DNA of 64,000 nt from Lomentospora prolificans. Lineage: Eukaryota; Ascomycota; Sordariomycetes; Microascales; Microascaceae. The stretch is taken from positions 5,507,501 through 5,571,500 of the forward strand of contig JARFXM010000009.1 of NCBI GenBank assembly GCA_029532625.1. Reading direction: 5' to 3'. Under the pieces are notes generated by a model that did no database searches, was not told the DNA's origin, and worked only from the letters and a program-made list of their open reading frames with translations. The position numbers and the translations under genes are program-made. Positions 55,949 to 64,000 of the stretch are shown here, in pieces (position 1 is the stretch's first letter; every line of letters starts with the position of its first letter).

Positions 55949-58900
55949 GGTCGCACGAGGGTGTTGGCAGTGGTGTTTACGATTCGCGAGAGGAAGTAAT
56001 CGGGTTTCACAAGAAAGAGGAGAAAGCCCTGCGGCTGGGAGAGAGACAACCTGGCGAAAAGAAAAAAAAAACATTCCGGAGAATATAAGAAGGGCGGGAA
56101 GGACTAGGCACGGGCCGATTCCTCGATTCGGGAGAGGAACTCTCTTACCCCCACTCGGGACGCTGTTGGAAGCTTTCCGCAGCCTGCACTGCAACGTTAG
56201 ACTCGGATCACACCCCGTAATATCACTTGTCACACCTCTTACCCCCGACGAGGAAGAGTCAACAACTCCACCTTTATTGGGAGAGAAGCGACATGTCGGA
56301 TCAATTGATGGCTCGATGCCAAGGAACTGTGCAGTTCGAGCCAACAAACAGTGCAGAAATGGGGGTACATTGATTTTTAACCCCCTTGCCACGTTCAGCA
56401 AACGGTTTCTCATCCAAGACTTCCCGCTGGCTCTATTAATAATTTTCTGACGAGCGTCTCCAGTGCTTCATGGGGAACTGTCGGATATTCATCACCCCTT
56501 TAGATCTCTCCCTCTGAATGACACGGGCAGGTGGTAACCTTCAGCTTTGGAGCTTCCTGCTCAGTATCCCCCCTTTGGCTTTTGCCGGATGGGAGGGGTT
56601 CGGGTCTATTAGCAGCATGATTTCTGGGCCGAGGAGGTGCGGGGACGCTGTGGTGTTGCTTTTTCCATAATCCTTGTCAAGGTTACAGGAATGTAAGGAA
56701 TGACGTTTCTCGAACTTCGGATAGCCTATTCTGTCAACATATGGACAGCCGTCCTTTTCCGTTCCAGGCATGCTTCGAAGACGCCTTCCTCGAGCTTCCA
56801 GACTTCCTATATCCTACTAGCGTATCGCATCGCAATATCAAGGTCAACATCCCTTCCGCTAATGAAGGCCGCCAGATATCGAATAATCTAAAATGCATAA
56901 AAAAGTTGATTTCCCTGCTCAGCCTCAGCATACTACTTTGACTACTTCCGAGGAGCTCCTCTATCCTACGGTGATCTAGAACGGGGACTATCCTGCCCTT
57001 TCACCGGTGCTGGTGAGTTATGATAAAAAAGAGTAGCAATAACAATACCATGTGCATCAGAGTTTTTGAAACTTGATTAAATTACATCCGCATAGTATCA
57101 CTCCCGTCTTCGGACATTTGCAAGTAGACCAGCGTATTATACATTGGCCTCTACTCTAGATCTACCTTATCCTGCCGGACTCGTAGGTTAAAGATGGAGC
57201 TGATCTATGCCCGCGCCTTATGTTCTACGTGTTCGAGCCCTAGCCACTATGTAAGATGGGCCCAACATCGCTAATCTAAGGATATGCGCAAGGGACCCGG
57301 TGGCGTAGCCTAGATCTTAACCCACGTCTAGAACTCCGAATCCAGTTGGCGAACCGGAAAAACCACGGTATAGCGACCCTCACGGGAGTCGAGGGTTGAC
57401 CTTCGCGCTAGGCTACTGGATTATAAACCTCTCGAATATTCTTGTTTACCGCCGTTGCGCCAAATACTGGTGCTCAAGGTGGCGCGCAAACAGCTGCTTG
57501 TGCTGGTTCGTACCGAGCTATTAAAGAAAACCATGCATTTATTAACTGCTATTGCTCGAAGTATGGTCTTCCGGCGCAACTTTAAAAAAAAGAAGAGACT
57601 AGAAAGCGGAGGGAAGAAAGGCGGAGGGATAAGCCTTAAGGCGGAGGGGTCTCTAGAACCACTAATATTATTTAAAACATCCCTCTTCTAGTTCAGGACA
57701 TCGATGCTGATGTCAACTGCCACGATGGGTTCGTGCGCAGCCAGCCAAGTGGATTGATGCCCGCCGTCACAGAAGCCCATAGAGCGGTCAAGATTGGTGT
57801 AGATGATCAAATGCTCCGTATCAAAGAATGCCTCGAGTGTGGAGAGGGGCACCTCGTTGCCATCCGCTTCATATTCCATCTGGAGGAAGCGCCTAAAGCT
57901 ATGAATGTCTCCAGGTACTCTTGTAAAACACCCATAAAACTGGAGAGATCTGCTTGCTAGTCGTGTCTTTCGCCGTATAACGTTGATATGATCAAGGCGG
58001 TAACTACAACTGCACACTAGGCCAGACTATGAACCGTTACTTGGTCACTAGCTGAAGGTCGACAAGGAAGCGACCCACTGTTTGTTCCAACGGATTCATA
58101 TAGTAGTCAAGAAATAGCAACTGCTTTGTATCTTCAAGTAAAACACCATTGGCAACACCCAGTAATGTTGAGATAATGACATTACCAGCTAATACTCTAC
58201 CATTACTTTTCTCCAGGGATTCCGAGGGTCGGATTTCTGCGCGTGCCACACCCGGATGTGGACAATGTAATCCTCACTATGAATATCAATTTAGGGCGGC
58301 GATGGAAGAAGAAGCTGCTGGGTTGTGGAATGATGATTACGAGCGCGGCTTCGGATCAACAAACCGACTCGGTGGCCCTTGCGCGGTTTTAATTGAGCGT
58401 AGTCGTCCCTATCCTAGATGCCCAATCGCGGTTGATACTTGTAGCTGACATTTATAGAGAAGGGCCTGATATCAGTATCCAAGTGCGATATCGAGTGGCT
58501 CTAGATCCTTGTTTTCTTCTGTAAGCTGGGTAGGGAGCGATCCATTAGGCCCTTCTGCTGCCGCAGGTATGAATAGCACCAATTTATGTTCCTTTGAGGA
58601 AATGGGGTCGGTTTCACAGGAAAGACGAAGCCCATCGCCATATCATGGACAAATTCATTACCTTCGAAGGACTGCAGGAGATTCGGGGTCGTTGTACGAG
58701 CAACTGCCTCGAGGCAAGCTGAAGCGAGTAAAAGTCGACTGTCTGAAGCTCGGTAACTAGTAGGTCAATGATACCCGGGGCCATTAGCTAAAGGGTCATA
58801 TCCAATACCGCACTAGAGGGCCGACATAGTGGTCCTTGGGAGTGATGTTGGTAATATTTCCACCTCGGCTTCATCGAGCGGATACCCGCGAGAGTTTGCC

Positions 58901-59434
58901 AGCATCGTGGAAGAGACACGCTTCCTTCATCAGAACGAAACTCAATCGCCTCGGGTTTAGCAGATTGGTCAAGTTATGAAACTGAAGGCTTTGAGCTAAT
59001 GGCGCGGAGCGTGAATTGGTGAACTATACTATGCCCATGCCAGAAACAAATGTATCGGCACTACCTACGGCTATCTAGACCTTTGTCATCCAGCCAAATT
59101 ACCTGCAGAGTTAAGAAGCGTTAGCTGCCCTGCTTACCTGCCCGAGTCTCATTACACCAGGGTAATTGAGTAGGCCAAATTTTAAACAACCCCTTGGCAG
59201 GATTCGTGGGTGCCCTAGTGACACTAATACATCGTGGTAAGCTAGACTTGCGAAACCTAACCACTGACGCGATATCAGTAACTTATTTGAGAGGATTATT
59301 ATGCGTGACGGATCGGATGGTTCGTTGTCTGAGCTGCTGTTGAATGGCTGCAAAACATCAACTCTATGGCTAATGAAGCTATATATATGTATATTGTTTC
59401 AGACGTGAAATTTTAGTGGGGAATTTGGTGCTGG
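55949..59434. other. AT-richer gene-poor region, 3.5 kb
   Basis: The first 0.5 kb should be the methyltransferase promoter. From about 56500 only scattered frames of fewer than 110 codons occur, with AT-rich blocks and stop-dense sequence. A coding-like minus-strand stretch at 57688-58249 is listed separately. No transposase, reverse transcriptase or long terminal repeats were recognised. Confidence 0.45.
57688..58249 (-). pseudogene. Unrecognised coding-like remnant or small gene
   Basis: Two adjacent minus-strand frames have protein-like composition: 58249-58037 (NVIISTLLGVANGVLLED, LLFLDYYMNPLEQTVGRF) and 58017-57688 (LQFYGCFTRVPGDIHSFRRF, EAFFDTEHLIIYTNLDRSMG, ending in ISIDVLN). They could be two exons of one gene or pieces of a decayed one; no phase-consistent splice join with a good acceptor was found. 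I recognise no family. Confidence 0.3.
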
Positions 59435-60515
59435 CTAGTTCACTTTATTATTATCTACTTCATATTCACAACGTATCGGAACTAGCCCCTTCGGGTTGCC
59501 GTGTATTAGGCCCTTTGCTTGGTTGTGATCGCCAGTGAGGGCACGGGCAATGTTCTCGGCGTGCGTCCAGAATGCGCCGAGAAGCAGAACGATAAATACA
59601 CCGAACTCTGGTAGAAGGCGGGGCTTCTGGACTGGTCCTAGTTTTGATAGTTGATCTGGGTTTTTGAGGCCCTTCGGACCTTGAGAAAATCGACTATCTC
59701 GCCGGCTAAGATCAGGGTCGAGGAAGCAAGTTGCTGGGAGAAGTATAGCACGATCGTTCCTCGCGTTGGAGGGCATCCACTCTGGAAACTAAGGCATGGT
59801 GGATTGGTAAGATAAGAGAATGCCCATGAACCGAAGCACCCCGGCTAAGGATTGATACTCTTGCTGCCGAGTTGATGTGATAGGATGATGGTCGACAGAG
59901 CGATGAGCGTAGTATCCAGCACTATGTAGTAGTGGTAGCTAGACAGGGTGCATTTGGATGATAGAAGAAAGCTGAGAATGTAGGCGGTCTCAAAGATGAG
60001 GGCAAAGTCCCCGATGCTACTGACGAAGGAATTCCAAGCACTCACGTACCAGCTTACTCACTGTTGTTCGTGGGGTTGTTTATGAATAAGAGGGGGGATT
60101 CAAGCTGTCATCTCACCTCTTTTCATCTCGATGGGACGGACACCTGGCGAGACCCACATAAATCGCAAAGGGTGACGCCAACGGTCGCGAAGATAATCAC
60201 AGCACAGGGAATGAAACCAATAAGAACCTAGCCAGCATTTTTCATTAGCATCGACGAATGTCCTGAAAAAGTTAAGTTGGTGCGGGGGAAAGCCTTACAC
60301 CTATCCCAGCAATATCCGGGTCAGGCTTGAACTCGCCCCTGCTGTAGGGTCCGATGGAGGTGACCGCATTAAACTGGTTTAACAATACCGAGCAGTTGAA
60401 CTTGCGGCCATAGTCTCTGCAGTCATTCTCGGCTTCGAAGGTTATCCTCCCGTCCGGGTGTCCCTTTAAAGGGAAGTACACGACGGCACGCGAAACCAAG
60501 GTTTACAGAGGCATT
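59435..60515 (-). CDS. Fungal multi-pass membrane protein of unknown function, probably damaged
   Basis: Segments in order on the minus strand match a widespread fungal membrane family seen as hypothetical proteins. First, YGRKFNCSVLLNQFNAVTS with GEFKPDPDIAGIG, ending at 60299. Then, after a 71-nt intron (60228-60298), a membrane helix (VLIGFIPCAVIIFATVGVTL) at 60227-60144. A third block (SAWNSFVSSIGDFALIFETA, then CTLSSYHYYIVLDTTLIALS) runs to about 59860, and a last block (PSNARNDRAILLPATCFLDP and LLPEFGVFIVLLLGAFW) runs to 59435. The join between blocks two and three has no clean in-phase donor, and a TGA lies where the frame should continue. Between blocks three and four a 76-nt intron is possible, but a conserved-looking LAGVLRFMGILL sits inside it in another frame. 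The true start is unresolved. It is a degenerate gene or one with unusual splicing. Confidence 0.5.
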
Positions 60516-61589
60516 TTGAGAGAATTAGCGAGGGGATAGCTTTCGCACCACAGTCAGGCGGGCCTGTTGAATAGTATCATATCGTGACCGTTCTGTCATT
60601 AAATAGAATTTGTTTTGATGCCAGCCCTGTCAGCAATGCGCAATGTCTTGCGGCAGGGAATCGAGCTCGTGATAAGGTCCATTAATAACAAAATAGGATG
60701 GAACTGCGCCCCTGAGATGCACACGGCTACCTCTGAAAGAAGCACGATGGGCCAGCTGAATCCCTAGACAACCAACCATGAGGGCCAGTCTGGTCGGGGT
60801 GGTGGTTGAAATTAGGGCGGATTTGCGGGCTGTCGATGCTGGCTGTGACACTTTCGCCTGGGGGCCTTTTTCGTCTTTCAGCCAGGCTGCTGGCGGGTTT
60901 CTTCTCGAGGCTGACCTAGAGAATGGAGTGATGGCACAAAGCCTCTGAGCCACGTTGGCGTATCGGAAGAGGTGTTGATTCGGCGGAGAGCCCGGTTCTG
61001 CAATGCCAAAGTCGCGTATCAACGGAGCCCATGCAATACGAGAAATAAAACTACCTACAGACGTGTTTCCGTACGCCCAGCTGCAGCTGCAGCTACTGGC
61101 CTCTTGTTAACCAAAACCTCCGAGTTTAATATTTGATGGAGCCATCAAATCCATTTGCAAGACGAGTGCTGGAAACGCCCTAATAATAAACGCCCCGAGC
61201 CTTATTTGCCCACCTACAGGCGTGCAGCAGCCGGCCTGAGCCCGCCCTCAAACCCATTCCACAGTTTAGCCGAGCGCTGGAAACACCTAAATAACAGAGG
61301 CCCGAGTCTTACGTGCCCACCTGCAGGCCTGCAGCAGCCGGCTTGAGCCCCCAAACTCAATCCACAGTTTAGCCGAGCTGAACACGTCAAGCACGCGGTG
61401 CCGCCAAAAACGTGCTGAATCCTGTGAACGAGAATAATAATAATGGAAGGATTGATTTTATAGCCGTGACTATGCTTCACCGCATATCTGGATCACGAAT
61501 TTCCAAACAAATTCCCCCCGTGGGCCTTCGCCTTCTCATCTCATCTTTCCCCTTCAATCCAAAAAGTTCTCCTCCTGCGACTTGCCGAA
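60516..61589. other. Intergenic 1.1 kb with tandem repeat
   Basis: A minus-strand frame of 130 codons (60630-61022) lacks any recognised motif. The right half contains a tandem repeat (listed separately). The last 150 bases are C/T-rich and are the likely promoter of the YdeI-type gene. Confidence 0.5.
61163..61373. repeat. Imperfect tandem repeat, two ~105-bp copies
   Basis: Copy 1 spans 61163-61270 and copy 2 spans 61271-61373. Both begin CGAG(T/C)GCTGGAAAC, share TGCCCACCT(A/G)CAGGC and GCAGCAGCCGGC, and end in CCACAGTTTAGC. A third copy begins (CGAGCTG) and stops. Differences are largely transitions, and a few indels are present. Confidence 0.9.
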
Positions 61590-62294
61590 ATGCCGAGGCA
61601 GACTCGATCAGCCACACGGAGCCTGGTGTTACAGGCGCCTGAAGCTGCTCCAACCCCAGCTATTAATACGACAGCAACCCCACCGCTCGCCGTTCCCCAA
61701 AAGGAGAAGCTGTCAGCCGCATCTACGAAGTCGCTCGATATCCTCCATTTCGACAGCTCCGCCACGCTAGAAGCCTGGCTGGAGACAAACCATGTTACAC
61801 AAACCCTCGGCATCTGGGTCAAAATCTCCAAGAAATCGTCCGGCATCCCCTCCGTCACCTACGACGAGCTCGTCGACCTTGCCCTCTGCTACGGTTGGAT
61901 CGACGGACAGCGGAAAACTCACGACGAGAACCACTTCCTCCAGCGTTTCACCCCGCGCAGGAAGCGGAGCATGTGGTCCAAGAGGAACGTCGACAGGGTC
62001 CACGTCCTGACCAAGTCTGGCCGCGTGAAGCCGGCCGGCCAGGCCGAGATTGACGCGGCCAAGGCGGACGGCCGGTGGGAGCAGGCGTACGCCGGGTCTA
62101 GCACTATTCAGGTGCCGCCGGAGTTCCAGGCGGCGCTGGACAAGAATAAGAAGGCGAAGAACTTTTTCGAGACGTTGGGGAAGTCGCAGAGGTATTCTTT
62201 CTTGTGGAGGATAACCACTGCGAAGAAGGCGGAGACGAGGAAGAAGAAGATTGAGCAGTTTATAGAGATGCTTGCGAACAATGAGACGTTGTGA
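61590..62294 (+). CDS. YdeI / OmdA-type domain protein
   Basis: Single exon, 234 residues. After a Pro/Ala/Thr-rich lead of about 48 residues the domain runs LDILHFDSSATLEAWLETN, IWVKISKKSSGIPSVTYDEL and LVDLALCYGWIDGQRK, then LQRFTPRRKRSMWSKRNVDR and SGRVKPAGQAEID, all of them hallmarks of the YdeI/OmpD-associated family. The C-terminal helical half includes FFETLGKSQRYSFLWRI and a Lys-rich end. Bacterial members are linked to envelope stress and bacteriocin tolerance and are common stand-alone genes in ascomycetes, where their role is unknown. The lead could be a targeting peptide (basic, no acidic residues in the first 18), but this is only inferred. Intact and unbroken, unlike its left neighbour. 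Confidence 0.92.
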   Translation: MPRQTRSATRSLVLQAPEAAPTPAINTTATPPLAVPQKEKLSAASTKSLDILHFDSSATLEAWLETNHVTQTLGIWVKISKKSSGIPSVTYDELVDLALCYGWIDGQRKTHDENHFLQRFTPRRKRSMWSKRNVDRVHVLTKSGRVKPAGQAEIDAAKADGRWEQAYAGSSTIQVPPEFQAALDKNKKAKNFFETLGKSQRYSFLWRITTAKKAETRKKKIEQFIEMLANNETL

Positions 62295-62571
62295 GTTGCT
62301 TGGGTCGCAGCATATTAGGTGTGGCATTCTCCAAGTACATGTACGATATTAGTGTAATATATTACAAAATGAACTCTAGCCAGCGTCATCAATCCATGAA
62401 TTATTAATCGGTCTCCGTCGTATATGCCTGTTTTGTCCCTGGTAGGCCCTCCAATTTGAATCTCCCGTCAAATGGCCACGGGTCCTTTGATACTTTCTTT
62501 CTTTGATACGTGGAACACGGAGATCAGTATTACGTGGGACTTTTATTAGAATCTCAAGAGAAGGGTAGCAC

Positions 62572-64000
62572 TCACTTTCGATCCGACGTGGGCAGTTTGG
62601 AGCTGTAGTACCGGACCGCCTTCCAAAACCACGTTAACCCTTGGGACATGGAGCCGGCAGCCGTAGCCATGCGCGCCATCTTCTTGGACCTGTGAACCCG
62701 CTGGTTGGCGTACTCCTCTAGCGCCTTTTGAATAGGATACCCAACTCCGTTCTCTTCGGCGGTGGCGGCTTTCACCAGACAATTTGCGAGGACGGTAGCG
62801 TCCTCTATGGCGAATCCGGTCCCTAGGAAGGATGATTGTTAGTTTATTACGGTAGAGCGTAAGGAAGCTAGAGGACTCTAGTACCTTGACCGCTCGTCGG
62901 TAGCATAAGGCGCGCCGCATCCCCAATTGTAACCGTGTTGTTCCACTGGATCTCATCTGCCTCCCAAACTCTTTGCCTTAATGGCGTCCGTATAATACGG
63001 TCAGAGGAGCTGAAGAGATTTTCGAGTGTTCCCGCGATAGGGTGGAATACATGCTTGTGCGCGCGGAGGATATCGAGGGTAGACGCGTGTGGATACAACC
63101 CTGGCTCCATCAGGTCCGCCCACTTCTTCTCTGTGGGATCGGTGATGTCCGTCAACTCTTCATTTGAAGGCGCTGTCGTTGAAGCACCCTCAACGTATTC
63201 TGGTGGCGAGGATTCGGGTAAAATCAGATCCCAGCGGTATTTGCTGTCGGGACAAGGCCCCGTGGCAGCGAAGCCGCGATCAAGCCAGATGCAGTGCTAA
63301 GTGCTATCTTGCTCCGCCGTACGTTCTATCGAAGAGATACCATAAATGCCAGTCATTCCGAAAAAGCCGGGCATCCACTTGGCCGCCGCGGTGGACGGAT
63401 CCCGCTTCTCAAGGATGAACCTCCTGATCTTCGAGAACCCTCCGTCGGCACCCACAAGGAGATCTGCCGCCTCTTCTTTGCCGCCTCGTAAGCCGAGCGT
63501 GATGGGTCCCGCACCAGAAGCTTGAATGTCGACAACCTCCGTGTCCCACTTCACTTCGCCTCCCAGTTCAATCACCCTTTCCAGGAGGATCTCACGAAGG
63601 CCTGCCCATTCATAATACATGACACCCGCTTGCATCTCGTGGCTCCAGGTAGGGTTTACTTGCGTGTGAAGCTTCTCATGTGAACCATCTAAAGAAGCTT
63701 GCCAAAGGCTCAAATCACCACATTCAAAGCCACGAGATTTCAAAGCGTCGGCTAGACCGAGCTGACGAAGTGGAAAGAGTCCATTGGCAAATAGACCGAC
63801 CGATGCGCCTGCCCGAGGCTTGCAGCTAGGCGGGGCGGTATCTTTGATAGCGGAAGGCGAATTACCACGGCTACTCGCCGGGAGCAAGCTGGCAGGCGCG
63901 GATGTTTGCTCGTAGAGGACCGGCCGGAAACGGGCCCGAAGAAGGGGGTGAGATAGCATCTGCACGGCCAAGGTGGGACCGGCAATCGCAGCGCCGACGA
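62572..64000 (-). CDS. FAD-dependent aromatic-ring-type monooxygenase, 5' end outside window, with in-frame TAG
   Basis: The visible part is complement(62572..62822, 62885..>64000). The N-terminal Rossmann end (VGAAIAGPTLAVQM) lies against the right edge, followed by GASVGLFANGLFPLRQLGL, LREILLERVIELGGEVKW, and the second FAD/NADPH motif LLVGADGGFSKIRR. After an in-frame TAG at 63297-63299 the same frame continues with IWLDRGFAATGPCPDSKYRW, DLILPESSPPEY and WADLMEPGLYPHAS, and then VTIGDAARLMLPTSGQ joins across a 62-nt intron (62823-62884) to TGFAIEDATVLANCL, the FAD-binding C-terminal motif. The usual GDAAH reads GDAAR here. It ends near 62572 (TGA), where a GTGAGT could alternatively begin another intron. 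It belongs to the salicylate hydroxylase-like group, substrate unknown. The TAG makes it a pseudogene, an isolate-specific null, or a sequence error. Confidence 0.8.

Noticed and set aside
48193..62294. Secondary-metabolite cluster
   Set aside because: Tailoring-type enzymes are present, but there is no PKS, NRPS, terpene synthase or transporter gene in the window.

Overview
The window is nuclear DNA of a filamentous ascomycete (Pezizomycotina, most likely a sordariomycete). The evidence is short spliceosomal introns (about 45-400 nt) with GTRNGY donors and CTRAC-like branch points, fungal-only families (LaeA-like methyltransferase, Set9, fungal BTB proteins), long pyrimidine tracts, and a C-to-T decayed accessory stretch that looks like RIP. 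No tRNA, rRNA, CRISPR array or intact transposon was found. Exon joins were worked out by hand from splice signals, reading phase and family conservation; they are models, not transcript evidence.

Region 1-47 kb is mostly a conserved, gene-dense core: a Doa10/Ssm4 ER ubiquitin ligase running off the left edge (minus); a decayed F-box-like pseudogene; a conserved fungal acidic membrane-anchored protein; a 1,256-residue HeLo-like / pseudokinase / trypsin-like protease fusion; a CCDC25/Jlp2 homologue; a prolyl-4-hydroxylase-like 2OG-Fe(II) oxygenase; a BTB protein; an unnamed coiled-coil protein; an LrgB-type membrane protein; Ess1/Pin1 prolyl isomerase; RNA polymerase II subunit Rpb9; mitochondrial ribosomal protein uL14m; Set9 H4K20 methyltransferase; a single-pass membrane protein; an Xaa-Pro aminopeptidase; and a BCS1-like AAA ATPase. 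Several form head-to-head pairs with shared promoters (ESS1/RPB9, uL14m/SET9, PEPP/BCS1-like). The intergenic regions are long (0.3-4.3 kb) and carry microsatellites and a recurrent GCTGGCTGG motif.

Region 48-64 kb is accessory in character: a cytochrome P450, a second BTB protein with a shortened BTB core, a nine-exon LaeA-like methyltransferase, a probably damaged multi-pass membrane protein, a small tandem repeat, a YdeI-type protein and the start of an FAD monooxygenase interrupted by an in-frame TAG. Gaps here are AT-richer and hold coding-like remnants. There is no PKS, NRPS or terpene synthase backbone, so this is not a recognisable metabolite cluster by itself.

The most unusual locus is 12593-16433: one reading unit joins a HeLo-like cell-death helical domain, a kinase fold lacking catalytic residues, and a protease-like domain with a complete His/Asp/Ser triad.
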